Origin: a virus
Virus record (IMG/VR): IMGVR_UViG_3300009093_000132
Location: 1-21,760 of that record
Strand: one strand, 5' to 3'
DNA: 21,760 nt
Shown: positions 6,728 to 14,509 of the stretch, one piece after another
How positions within the stretch are numbered: position 1 is the first letter of the stretch
How the letters are laid out: every line of letters starts with the position of its first letter
The notes under the pieces: model-generated
What the model was told of the DNA's origin: nothing
Seen by the model: the letters and a program-made list of their open reading frames with translations, nothing else
The model's database searches: none
Program-made: the position numbers and the translations under genes

Positions 6728-8350
6728 TTATTTTTTGCTTTTCGGCTTTTTGTCTTTCGCGGGTTTTTTCGCTTCGGTTTTCCCAGTCCCAGGTTTTTTC
6801 GCACTGCTCGCACCACCACCGGCTTTTCCTCCGGCATCGGGCTTGATTGACTCTTTGATGTTTCCTGGTTCCATTTCCATTGGTTCGGGAACATCATCGG
6901 GATCAATTGGCCCATACGGCGCATCAGGGTCATCAGCGATCCGCTGACGCGACTCAGCAGGGTCCAAAATGCCTTTGTCGATGTAAATTGCATCTGTTTC
7001 TGCCTCTGTCTTGCGCATGCCAGCTTGTTCCACTTCATCCATCTCCCACAGGGGCTCATAGATGAACGTCAAGTCAGGGTCAACTTTTCCCCACAGGTTG
7101 ATCTGTGCCATCTTGAACACAGTCATCAAATGGGGCGTGAAGAAGCGTTCCTGATAGGCATGGATCGTGTCATAGAAGGCGCGAATTTCACCATCACTTG
7201 AAGCATTGAGACCAGCAGGGCTGATGCCCAACAACTTCACCAACGGAATACGAGAGATTGAGGCCATGTGCTCTTGTGCTTGGGCCTGCAGCTTATCGAG
7301 GGTACCAAGCGGAACACTCACATTCGTCAACTCTTCAGTGCCTTTGTTCAACACCATCGTCCCGCGATTGTTGCGGAGATTGTTGAACATGTCGATGCGA
7401 TCCATCAACCCGGTTGACTGTCCCGGAGCGAGAGTGGTGTTCATGTCGGTGGACAACACCATCTGCGAGAATGCTTGGATCAGATCGTTAACAGATTGGC
7501 GGGTCTGGAGCCAGTTATCAACATAGGGCTTAGCCATCTGGGTGCGACTCAGCCCGCCAAAGGAGAATGCAGGTTTCAGCAAATCTGGAACCGGCATGGA
7601 GACGAATGTCAAGAAGCGGGATTGGTGAACCTCGCGTGACATCACAAACCAAGAAGTGGGATTGTACCAAGTATCCTTCATCGGATCATTGGCATTGTAA
7701 TTGGACGGATAACACCACACAGGCTCCACAGGCTTGAACGCGCGTAATGAGCCTTGCTTGATTTTCTTTTCGCTGAACTCGTCACCATTCCCAATTGGCT
7801 TCTTCAGCTCATCGGGATTGTCGGTGTCACCAGTGTCGATGTAGAGATGAGAGCGGCCAAACCATCCATCTTGTTCGCTGATGGTCTGAAACAGATCACG
7901 CACCCGGAGGCGTTTGAACTCATCCTCCAATTCTTTGATTTGTTCTTCCTGCTCTTCATCCTCAGACACCGATTGAATCTTGATCCAACGTCGTGTTGCT
8001 TCGGTGCTGATGACTTCGCTGATGAGGCGATATTCCGGGATTTGCGCCAGCTCAGACAGATACGCATAACCAAGGAACGTGTAGCCCTGAGAGAAGGCAG
8101 TGTTGTAGATTTGGTTAGCTGCCCAACCAATCTGAGAGTTGTTGAAGAACGCACTGTTGTCGTCCATCGCCAGCTTGGTGCCTTTAGGCAACACACCCGG
8201 TGCCGGCTCAGCAGGCATAAACATCTTGCGAGCAGCGTCCATTCCCATCTGCTCGTTACGACGTGACAAGGCCATTGCTTCAACAGATAGCCAAGCAGGC
8301 TTTGTCTGCTTCGTGTCTTTGGCGATCTTAGGCTTGGCAGTCTTTCTCAC
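6728..8350 (-). CDS. portal protein, DUF1073 family
   Basis: A 540-residue portal protein that forms the dodecameric DNA channel at the capsid vertex. Family-type features are the 'NNSQIGWAANQIYNTAFSQG' region after the N-terminus, 'EYRLISEVISTEATRRWIKI' (about residues 107-126), 'DGWFGRSHLYIDTG', 'EVHQSRFLTF' and 'RIPLVKLLGISPAGLNAS' followed by 'GEIRAFYDTIHAYQE'. The tail after about residue 485 is a low-complexity Lys/Gly/Ala/Pro segment. It starts at GTG (8348-8350), which overlaps the terminase stop as GTGA. This family is named after Acb1-like anti-CBASS proteins in some databases, but the paired HxT phosphodiesterase motifs are not present here, and the position directly after terminase argues for a portal. 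Confidence 0.92.
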   Translation of the reverse strand: MRKTAKPKIAKDTKQTKPAWLSVEAMALSRRNEQMGMDAARKMFMPAEPAPGVLPKGTKLAMDDNSAFFNNSQIGWAANQIYNTAFSQGYTFLGYAYLSELAQIPEYRLISEVISTEATRRWIKIQSVSEDEEQEEQIKELEDEFKRLRVRDLFQTISEQDGWFGRSHLYIDTGDTDNPDELKKPIGNGDEFSEKKIKQGSLRAFKPVEPVWCYPSNYNANDPMKDTWYNPTSWFVMSREVHQSRFLTFVSMPVPDLLKPAFSFGGLSRTQMAKPYVDNWLQTRQSVNDLIQAFSQMVLSTDMNTTLAPGQSTGLMDRIDMFNNLRNNRGTMVLNKGTEELTNVSVPLGTLDKLQAQAQEHMASISRIPLVKLLGISPAGLNASSDGEIRAFYDTIHAYQERFFTPHLMTVFKMAQINLWGKVDPDLTFIYEPLWEMDEVEQAGMRKTEAETDAIYIDKGILDPAESRQRIADDPDAPYGPIDPDDVPEPMEMEPGNIKESIKPDAGGKAGGGASSAKKPGTGKTEAKKPAKDKKPKSKK

Positions 8351-10020
8351 CGGCGCACAATCCGGCTAGCAGCCAGCATCTCAGGAGTGATGACCAGCGG
8401 TGTCTTCATCGGGAAGTAGCACATCATCATCGCATCCGCCATATTTGGTGACTTGGCACCTTCTGGTTTCTTGTCAACGAGCAAGCGTAAATCGCCGCTC
8501 TTTTTCATCACTGGCTGAGACAATTCACGCATCAACTGACGCAACCTAGGCAGCTTGGAGTCAATTGAGATCATATCAGCAACATTGAACTTGATGCCCT
8601 CAGTCCTAGCACGGTGAGTATTCTCAAAACGCCTCGCCAACTGCCACCAACCTTGGGCTTTCAAATTCGCATAGAAGTCTTTATTCAACGGAGTGTTGCT
8701 GTCGCCTCGTATTACATTCGTCTCCGGATCAATCGGGCCCATGCCCGCATCCCATGGAGAGAACACAATGTGCTGGTCTAGAATTTTTTCCTTCCAAAGC
8801 CGGTTGGCTTCAGACTTCACACCAGCACCGATGCCGCAACAATCATATTGGACAGCAATAGGAGTATCAAACCCAATCTCTGAAATAACATGGCGGGTTG
8901 CCTCACCAGTGTCGCCTTCGCTCCATTCTTGAGCGTAGCGCAGCACAACTCCCTTTCGCTTCACTAATGCGTGACTATCACCGCCTTCATCGTAAGGATC
9001 AAAACCAGCACACCAACCACCATTGTCACCAAACTGGAGATGCACATGCGCGTCAATCGCAGATTTAACCCACTCAGGTTTGATGATAATTCCTTGAAGA
9101 GACGCTGATGGATCACGATCAACTTCCTGCCTAAAGAGATGCAGCAACCCTTGATCACGCGCAGACTTCTCACGCTCATCGTGCCACTGCTGTGTCTTTG
9201 CTGGATGGTCAGACCAATCCATCGTAAAGACCCGTGTTGTGGCCTTCGGAAGCAGCACACCAGTACTCCACTCAACACCCGCTTCCTTCTTGCGGTCATA
9301 AACGGTGCCCACACCGTTGCTTGTCGAGATGTCTATCTGGACCTTGGTGTTGTCGCCAAGTGCCGCTTCAATTGACTCAGGATGCTCATAGTGAGCAGAC
9401 TCATCCTTGAAGTAAATCGTTTTGCGGCCACCACGTCCGATGTTGTCTCCAGCCTCACCAGTGATTGTCGATCCGTTCGCAGGATTGATCAACCTCATAT
9501 AGAGCGAATGGTCACCAAACGAGAAACCAGCAGGTAGCATCCAACGCGGTAATTCACGCAGAGCCATTCGCATCTTCTCAAAGATGCTGTCTGGATCACC
9601 GAGTTTGTCCACCAATTGTTCCTTGCGCGATCCCCAACCAATGGAAGAGCCGGGACGGAACAACCACAACCAAAGTGAGAAGGCACAGCACACCCACGTC
9701 GCACCCATATCGCGGGACTTGTCGATCAATCCATTGGCTTGCTCGTTCATACAAGCCATCAGAAAGTTGATCAGTTCCTCTTGGCGCTTAAACATCACCA
9801 TCGGAAGCTTGACAGGCAACGTGTCTTCAAACGCATTACGCGGATCGTAGGTAATGAACCACTCATTGATCCAAGCAACAGGATCGTTTGAGTACTTCAT
9901 CATCGCAGCAGCGCGTTTTCTCTCATCCGAAATGCACTGTTGGAGTGTTGCTGCTCGCCATGAGATGACTGCAGCATAATCGGGAGGCCAGTGATCTTTA
10001 TCGAGTGTTGACGGCTGCAT
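8347..10020 (-). CDS. terL: terminase large subunit (packaging ATPase-nuclease)
   Basis: A 557-residue packaging motor. The ATPase P-loop variant is 'KSRDMGATW' (101-109): the usual GKT lysine is absent and Lys101 leads the motif, as in the lambda gpA-type P-loop. Walker B is 'TIYFKDESA' (201-209; Asp206, Glu207). The RNase H-like nuclease shows three acidic sites: Asp341 in 'CAGFDPYDEGGDSHAL', Asp393 in 'VQYDCCGIGAG' and Asp529 in 'SPNMADAMMM'. It overlaps the small subunit by 23 bases and the portal by GTGA. The ATG at 10020 lacks a strong ribosome binding site, so a slightly later start such as Met40 or Met41 is possible, though residues before it look ordinary. Confidence 0.93.
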   Translation of the reverse strand: MQPSTLDKDHWPPDYAAVISWRAATLQQCISDERKRAAAMMKYSNDPVAWINEWFITYDPRNAFEDTLPVKLPMVMFKRQEELINFLMACMNEQANGLIDKSRDMGATWVCCAFSLWLWLFRPGSSIGWGSRKEQLVDKLGDPDSIFEKMRMALRELPRWMLPAGFSFGDHSLYMRLINPANGSTITGEAGDNIGRGGRKTIYFKDESAHYEHPESIEAALGDNTKVQIDISTSNGVGTVYDRKKEAGVEWSTGVLLPKATTRVFTMDWSDHPAKTQQWHDEREKSARDQGLLHLFRQEVDRDPSASLQGIIIKPEWVKSAIDAHVHLQFGDNGGWCAGFDPYDEGGDSHALVKRKGVVLRYAQEWSEGDTGEATRHVISEIGFDTPIAVQYDCCGIGAGVKSEANRLWKEKILDQHIVFSPWDAGMGPIDPETNVIRGDSNTPLNKDFYANLKAQGWWQLARRFENTHRARTEGIKFNVADMISIDSKLPRLRQLMRELSQPVMKKSGDLRLLVDKKPEGAKSPNMADAMMMCYFPMKTPLVITPEMLAASRIVRR

Positions 10021-10438
10021 TAGAGTTTGCGATCATCTCAGAATAAATTTCTGCTGCTTCCTTTGGCGTCATCTTGCCACTGATCTTGGGTGTGTCTTCC
10101 GATGACTGCTCACGGAATTGCACATTGGCCAAACGCGGGTGGATATATGGAGCAGCATCCACTGCGCAGTTTTGAGCCTTCTCTCGCCAGTCCCAAAGAC
10201 GATTGATCGTCATATTCACTTCACGAATGAGAGCAGCATCACCAATCTGCTGCGCACGCGGCAAAATCTCATCCTCGAATTTGCGAACGGTTTCTTCACC
10301 CTTCTCCGTGAAGTACACCATGTTGTCAATCATCACCTCAATTGGTGACTTGCCTGCAGCCTTCGCATAGGCAACAATGTGGCTTCGATCCGCTTGTGTC
10401 AGTTTGTTGACTGAGCCTTTGGGACGGCCACCAGGCAT
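9998..10438 (-). CDS. terminase small subunit-like protein
   Basis: A 146-residue protein starting MPGGRPKGSVNKLTQADRS, an AT-hook-like basic N-terminus often seen in phage packaging small subunits and related DNA-binding proteins. The middle 'KSPIEVMIDNMVYF' and later 'CAVDAAPYIHPRLANVQ' are also typical of this group. It would recognise the packaging site and present DNA to the large subunit encoded next. The frame extends to a TTG at 10468, but the ATG at 10438 gives the conserved N-terminus and has GGAG ten bases upstream. It is the first gene after the terminator at 10545-10568, so it probably heads the late transcription unit. Confidence 0.8.
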   Translation of the reverse strand: MPGGRPKGSVNKLTQADRSHIVAYAKAAGKSPIEVMIDNMVYFTEKGEETVRKFEDEILPRAQQIGDAALIREVNMTINRLWDWREKAQNCAVDAAPYIHPRLANVQFREQSSEDTPKISGKMTPKEAAEIYSEMIANSNAAVNTR

Positions 10439-10484
10439 TTTGACATTACTCCATGATTTGATTACCAACGAAAAAAGTTTTTTG

Positions 10485-10499
10485 ACAGTTAATAACTGT
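10485..10499. promoter_or_regulatory. palindrome, possible operator upstream of terminase genes
   Basis: A perfect inverted repeat, ACAGTTA-A-TAACTGT, 15 bases long, next to an AAAAAAGTTTTTT tract at 10471-10483. Both lie in the only real gap (10439-10567) between the replication and packaging genes. The palindrome is the right size for a dimeric repressor site, and the A/T tract could bend DNA or form a weak hairpin. A minus-strand promoter is expected here, but I cannot name convincing -35 and -10 boxes. Operator function is inferred. Confidence 0.35.
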
Positions 10500-10544
10500 T
10501 CGCTGTGCTCACGCTCTCCGCTTTGCAGCAGAGTGCGCCACCCA

Positions 10545-10568
10545 GAAGAAAAGCCCCAACGCGGGGCT
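10545..10568 (-). terminator. rho-independent terminator after the NusG-like gene
   Basis: On the minus strand AGCCCC-GCGTT-GGGGCT (10568-10552) forms a G/C-rich 6-bp hairpin followed by TTTCTTC. The stem includes the first base of the NusG-like gene's TGA stop (10568-10570). It separates the replication unit from the packaging genes. Confidence 0.8.
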
Positions 10569-11071
10569 CACATCATCTTCTGAATCTGGTGGCCTTTGAG
10601 CTCAACTGTCAATTGACGCCCAAAGAATGCAATCGTTGCCTCAACAGCGCCTTTGATCTTGCGAACAAAGGTACCTTTGTGCCCAGTAAATGGACCGCTG
10701 ATGATTCCAAAAATCTCATTCTTGTCAAACCAAGGGAGAACATCATTGCTCTCAACCTTGATCTCAAAATCGCCGTAGCAAAGACGACGTTCAAATTCAT
10801 TCATCCAATTCTGAGGCACAGCAATTGGACGCACCAAATGATTGGGGAGCAATTTGCTCACACCTTGCGTCTCATTGACGCGCGAGAAGTCCTCATCACA
10901 ATCCCAAAGCTTCACAAACACATAACCAGGCAACACAGCGCGGTAATAACCATCGTGTTTGATCTCAGGATACAGGTAAGCAATTCCATTGTTGCGGAGA
11001 TTGGTGAGAGCACGCTTGGTGTCTCCAGCGCGGAGTGCGGCAATGTACCAATTTTGGTTTTCGTCAGCCAC
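10568..11071 (-). CDS. NusG-like transcription elongation/antitermination factor
   Basis: A phage NusG/RfaH-type protein. The NGN domain starts 'NQNWYIAALRAGDTKRAL' and includes 'LPGYVFVKLW' and 'VNETQGVSKLL'. The C-terminal KOW domain is 'FGIISGPFTGHKGTFV' and 'FFGRQLTVELKGHQIQKM'. Such proteins bind RNA polymerase and alter pausing or termination. The frame is open to an ATG at 11179, but NusG proteins begin just before the WY motif and the extra 36 residues are Trp-rich and overlap the nuclease gene. I therefore prefer GTG 11069-11071, giving 167 residues. The ribosome binding site there (GGTGGA) is weak, so ATG 11164 or 11179 remain possible. A terminator follows at once and late genes lie beyond, which suggests a role in late transcription. 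Confidence 0.8.
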   Translation of the reverse strand: MADENQNWYIAALRAGDTKRALTNLRNNGIAYLYPEIKHDGYYRAVLPGYVFVKLWDCDEDFSRVNETQGVSKLLPNHLVRPIAVPQNWMNEFERRLCYGDFEIKVESNDVLPWFDKNEIFGIISGPFTGHKGTFVRKIKGAVEATIAFFGRQLTVELKGHQIQKMM

Positions 11072-11120
11072 CCAAATCCACCCGAAGCGGAACACCCAGT
11101 AGCGTTTCTTGCCCCAAATT

Positions 11121-11555
11121 TCATTTTTTGGAAAGCCCCCTCCACAAAAAATTTCTGACCTCATTGCTGAAGTTGTCATCTTTGGGAAGCATCTGACAAT
11201 TCACACCAACAACAAATTGGTTCAAGCGATAACCATCCAACATGTGTTTTGCATGAAACAGAATATGCCTAATATCTTTCCCGTCCTTTATTCCAACAGA
11301 GAATGCACTCATGTTGCCTGCGATCCCAAACCGCGTGTGCCACGAAATTTGCGCAGGTCGAATTTCCTCAACAGTCAAATTTCCTTTGACAATGGAGCCT
11401 CGTTTGAACTCCAGCGGCAAAATCCAATTTGGTTTGACGATGACCAATTGACAATCTGGATGCCCGGTCCCGCTCCCACGCGCTGGCTCAAAGGTATCAT
11501 ACCAACCATCCCACCGCTTCAGAAAATCTCTTTTGACATCTCGCTCAAGAACCAT
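11121..11555 (-). CDS. PD-(D/E)xK nuclease (resolvase/VRR-NUC-like)
   Basis: A 144-residue small nuclease. The motif set is 'SGTGHPDCQLVIV' (Pro33, Asp34), then 'WILPLEFKRGS' (Glu49, Lys51), then 'IRPAQISWHTR' (Gln69, Trp72, His73). This is the PD-ExK core followed by the Q-x-x-W helix of Holliday junction resolvase and VRR-NUC-like phage nucleases. It probably cuts branched or recombination intermediates before packaging, working with the primase-helicase and polymerase upstream. The ATG has GAGGG about four bases before it. The C-terminus overlaps the longer possible form of the NusG-like gene by 59 bases. The exact subfamily and substrate cannot be told from sequence alone. Confidence 0.8.
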   Translation of the reverse strand: MVLERDVKRDFLKRWDGWYDTFEPARGSGTGHPDCQLVIVKPNWILPLEFKRGSIVKGNLTVEEIRPAQISWHTRFGIAGNMSAFSVGIKDGKDIRHILFHAKHMLDGYRLNQFVVGVNCQMLPKDDNFSNEVRNFLWRGLSKK

Positions 11556-11599
11556 AGACCCTCATCCCAATCTCTTTCCACTTTCCACACTTACACATT

Positions 11600-11800
11600 T
11601 TAAACTTCCCTAAGGGTAATTTTCTCTCTCTCTAAAATTCTCGCGTAGAGTATGAATCCGACTTTTCGTGGAATTTGGAAAGTCCATCTTTTTCTGGTCT
11701 TTTGAGCTGGTACAATCATCAATTCATTCAGACCAATGACATCAGACCAATATCGCCGCCAATTCATCCTCAATTTTGGAAAGTGGAAATTCAATTTCAC
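11600..11800 (-). CDS. possible small basic protein (66 aa)
   Basis: A frame filling the 250-base gap between the primase-helicase stop and the nuclease start. From GTG 11800 it reads MKLNFHFPKLRMNWRRYWSD and continues with 'ELMIVPAQKTRKRWTFQIPR' to a TAA at 11600. It is basic and rich in Arg, Lys and aromatic residues, which would suit nucleic acid binding. Start choice is uncertain: TTG 11809, GTG 11803 and GTG 11800 are in frame, and GAGGG lies very close to them. The region is more A/T-rich than its neighbours, so it may instead be an untranslated spacer. I recognise no family. Confidence 0.4.
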   Translation of the reverse strand: MKLNFHFPKLRMNWRRYWSDVIGLNELMIVPAQKTRKRWTFQIPRKVGFILYARILEREKITLREV

Positions 11801-11805
11801 CACCC

Positions 11806-14013
11806 TCAAAATGACAGAAACAGCACTTCATTCGATGTTGTCAAATGCTTCGACAGATACTCCCTTTTCAATTTATCATCCTCAATTTCCTCGAAACCTT
11901 TTTCAAAATCCTCATTGACAATGACATACTGCAACCGGCCATCAACAAACATCCGTTTCTTCAATGTCAGCGCACCAACCTCCTTCATCGCACGCCTCAA
12001 ATCCGCGTCACTATCAAAGACCTTCGACTTGACAGCCCGCTTGACATAGCTCTCAACATCCTTCATCGCCAGAGCCTTCGGACCAGAGAGCCTGATCATT
12101 GCCACCGCCAAATCAGTCGCCTCCTTTTGGGCCTCCGTCCGCGAAGCCTCAATCAATTCTTTCTTCTGAACAGTCATTGGGGCGCGTTGACCAATCAGCA
12201 CATAACCCCCGGTCCAATTCTCTGCCCACCACTTGATGATCTGCAAACCACCGCTCTTGATCCAGCGATGGAACTTGTCAAACTTCGCATCTGGCCAACG
12301 CTTCTCCGTCACCTCCGGATAAAACCAACGGCGGTCATCATCCTCCATTTTGAGAGCCTGTTTCGAGTTGGAGCAAGCAAAGAAGTGGCACCAATTCTCA
12401 ATCGTATATTCCTTCTGGAACTTCTGATTGATCCGCACAGATGTATCAGTGATGAAACTCTTCAGCTTATTGTAAGCCTTCCACGAATGACCGGCATAAA
12501 TCTCTCCAATAACAGCCAAGCGTCTCTGTGCAAGCCATTCATTGAAATCACTGTTCGTAATATCTGTTTCAGACGGATGGCTCACATTGTTGATCCCAAC
12601 AAGCGGCGCAAGAATATGCTGACCAAGTGTCGTCTTGCCAACACCTTGCGTCTCACTCACCAGCAACACTCCATATTCCATGTGAATGTCCGGCCTCGCA
12701 ATGAGCGTCGCACACCAACGCAACATCTCATCCCTATCCTCTTTCTTAGGGAACATATAATCCATGAAATCCAGCCACGGTTTGGGATCACCTTCACTGG
12801 CCTCAATAGTCGAAGGAATATGCAGATTGATTGAGGACCGTCCCTGGTTCACAATCATCCGTTCCGGAATGTCCGGCCTGTAGCAAAGGCTAGTCTGCCG
12901 TCCATTATAGGATTTATGCAACAACTCAGTGGTCACACTCACATGCGAGAATGCCTTCACATGGTTGTTGAATATCTTGTCATTCATGATATTGTCGGGC
13001 ATCTCAGTGCAGATAAACAAATCTGCGCCCTCAACATAGGCCCACAATTCCTTAAAATGGGAACGCAATCTTGGTACATCTTTCCCCTTTCCCTTCGGAT
13101 TGGGGATCATATCAGTGGCCCATGTCGCAGGGTGCTTGCATTCGCGGAAAGACGGCCCAATGTAAAATCTCTTGCCATCAACCTCTTCAAACATCTTCTT
13201 GGGCCACTCATCAGCCATATCAAAAGTCGCTGGCCATTGCTCTGAGAATTGAATAGAGAAAGTAGTGCAGTGCAGCATCCGCGCAATATTAGGAATAACA
13301 GAACGTCCAACACTGTCATTGTCCGCAACAATGTAAGCATACTTGATGCCTTCACGCGTCAATGGGCTCCAATCTGTTCGCTCCGGAGAGAGCGCACCAC
13401 CCGTCCATCCGACATGCGCAGCACCACTCATCTCTTTCTTCCAAGGGAAAGCGTTCCACGCATCACGCGCTGACTTCGTTTCTCCCTCCATCATCCATTG
13501 CATATGAGCAGCAGCCTTCGCGCCTTCGTGAATAAAGACTGTGCTCTGGTCCTTGATCCCTTGCAGCCCCCACAAGGGCAACCGATCAGGCTCCATCTTC
13601 CTCCACACCTCATCATTCCAGAAAGTGTAAGGAACATAAACCCTGCGATCATTGATCACCTGACGCTGCTGCATCATGATCAATTTGCCCTCAGTGTCAC
13701 GATACTCAAACGTAACCTTCGGATCACCATTGCGCAATTCTTCCGGCATATTCGGTGGACGCACCAAGTGAACGATATGTGGCCATTCATACTTATTGAA
13801 TTGCTCTTTGATTGCCTTGCGCTCTGCGTCATCAGGAGCATATTCTTCATCAGCCTTCACCTCACCGTCCTTGGTGAAGCGGATGATGGAAACATCTTTC
13901 CAGTATTTGCCGCTGGTCTTTTTGATCACAGCAGTGCGCAAGGATCGCACATCAGCATTGATGCGGTGAAGGTAATCCGCAACAGCCGGAACGTCCAATA
14001 GAGAGTTGATCAT
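11806..14013 (-). CDS. primase-helicase (TOPRIM-like plus SF3/D5-type ATPase, DUF5906-like)
   Basis: A 735-residue replication protein. The N-terminal half has TOPRIM-like motifs: 'TVFIHEGAKAAAH' (158-170; Glu163) and 'YAYIVADNDSVGR' (225-237; Asp231, Asp233). The C-terminal half is a superfamily 3 helicase of the phage D5/DUF5906 type: Walker A 'SETQGVGKTTLG' (453-464), Walker B-like 'RLAVIGEIY' (498-506; Glu504), a sensor-like 'HFFACSNSKQAL', and 'EDDDRRWFYPEV' supplying an arginine finger. It should unwind and prime DNA for the phage polymerase encoded upstream. No N-terminal zinc ribbon is seen, so primer synthesis ability is uncertain. The start ATG has AGGG seven bases upstream. Confidence 0.88.
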   Translation of the reverse strand: MINSLLDVPAVADYLHRINADVRSLRTAVIKKTSGKYWKDVSIIRFTKDGEVKADEEYAPDDAERKAIKEQFNKYEWPHIVHLVRPPNMPEELRNGDPKVTFEYRDTEGKLIMMQQRQVINDRRVYVPYTFWNDEVWRKMEPDRLPLWGLQGIKDQSTVFIHEGAKAAAHMQWMMEGETKSARDAWNAFPWKKEMSGAAHVGWTGGALSPERTDWSPLTREGIKYAYIVADNDSVGRSVIPNIARMLHCTTFSIQFSEQWPATFDMADEWPKKMFEEVDGKRFYIGPSFRECKHPATWATDMIPNPKGKGKDVPRLRSHFKELWAYVEGADLFICTEMPDNIMNDKIFNNHVKAFSHVSVTTELLHKSYNGRQTSLCYRPDIPERMIVNQGRSSINLHIPSTIEASEGDPKPWLDFMDYMFPKKEDRDEMLRWCATLIARPDIHMEYGVLLVSETQGVGKTTLGQHILAPLVGINNVSHPSETDITNSDFNEWLAQRRLAVIGEIYAGHSWKAYNKLKSFITDTSVRINQKFQKEYTIENWCHFFACSNSKQALKMEDDDRRWFYPEVTEKRWPDAKFDKFHRWIKSGGLQIIKWWAENWTGGYVLIGQRAPMTVQKKELIEASRTEAQKEATDLAVAMIRLSGPKALAMKDVESYVKRAVKSKVFDSDADLRRAMKEVGALTLKKRMFVDGRLQYVIVNEDFEKGFEEIEDDKLKREYLSKHLTTSNEVLFLSF

Positions 14014-14043
14014 GACTTTGCCCTACAACAGTTCTTGTTCTTG

Positions 14044-14280
14044 TTAGTTCACGTTTGAGTTGTACCCAGCCTCAACATTCGACCACATCTTAAACAAGTT
14101 GGCCACCATATCGTCAAACTCAACATTGTTCATCTTCATCAATGCGATCATCGAATAAGCAATCAAGGTAATCTGGTCATTCACATCAGTCGAAAGCTCA
14201 CCAGCCTGGTCAATTACCTGCCTGGCTTTGCCTTCCATTTCTTCGCAGTCTTTTCGCTCCATGCTGATTCTATTCGGCAT
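14044..14280 (-). CDS. small acidic hypothetical protein (78 aa)
   Basis: A 78-residue acidic, Met-rich helical protein, starting MPNRISMERKDCEEMEGKAR. The segment 'DQITLIAYSMIALMKMNNVE' is hydrophobic and probably a buried helix, not a membrane anchor. No family is recognised. The ATG at 14280 has GGGGAAA at good spacing and lies inside the end of the upstream gene (11-base overlap), which favours this start over Met7. It sits between polymerase and primase-helicase genes, so a replication accessory role is possible but unsupported by motifs. Confidence 0.65.
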   Translation of the reverse strand: MPNRISMERKDCEEMEGKARQVIDQAGELSTDVNDQITLIAYSMIALMKMNNVEFDDMVANLFKMWSNVEAGYNSNVN

Positions 14281-14509
14281 CGCGTTTCCCCATCATTTCT
14301 CTTGCGTGATAAGGATCATGCTGCTTGCTGTTCGGACAAGAGCAATCTTTCAACCCAGGGTGGTCCGCATACTTCGCAAGGAATGCATCATAGTGAGCAT
14401 CCGGATCATCTGAATCAGGTGATTCATCAGCCAACCACAATTCGTGTGGGTCCTCACAACCACAATCGAGACACCAAGCCCCAGGCCAACCGCTCCATCT
14501 ATGGTGCAT
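14270..14509 (-). CDS. small Cys-rich, probably zinc-binding protein (79 aa)
   Basis: A 79-residue protein with 'GAWCLDCGCEDP' (Cys13, Cys16, Cys18) and a later 'LKDCSCPNSKQHDPYH' with two more Cys and His residues. These spacings suit a zinc-binding site. The middle is very acidic (ADESPDSDDPDAH). The 'SGWPGAxCxxC' opening is of a kind seen in small phage proteins of unknown role. Its ATG lies 11 bases inside the polymerase gene's end and its stop overlaps the next gene by 11 bases, so it is co-translated with the replication genes. No function can be assigned. Confidence 0.65.
   Translation of the reverse strand: MHHRWSGWPGAWCLDCGCEDPHELWLADESPDSDDPDAHYDAFLAKYADHPGLKDCSCPNSKQHDPYHAREMMGKRDAE

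Noticed and set aside
6728-8350. Anti-CBASS (Acb1-like) function for the portal gene
   Set aside because: Some databases name this family after Acb1, but the paired HxT phosphodiesterase motifs are absent and the gene follows terminase as a portal should.
10482-10510. Plus-strand promoter suggested by TTGACA at 10482-10487
   Set aside because: No -10-like box lies at a suitable distance and no plus-strand gene follows.
11545-11598. 17-residue frame starting MCKCGKW with an AGGGA ribosome binding site before the nuclease gene
   Set aside because: It is too short to support beyond chance, although its stop overlaps the nuclease gene; it may only help ribosomes reach that start.
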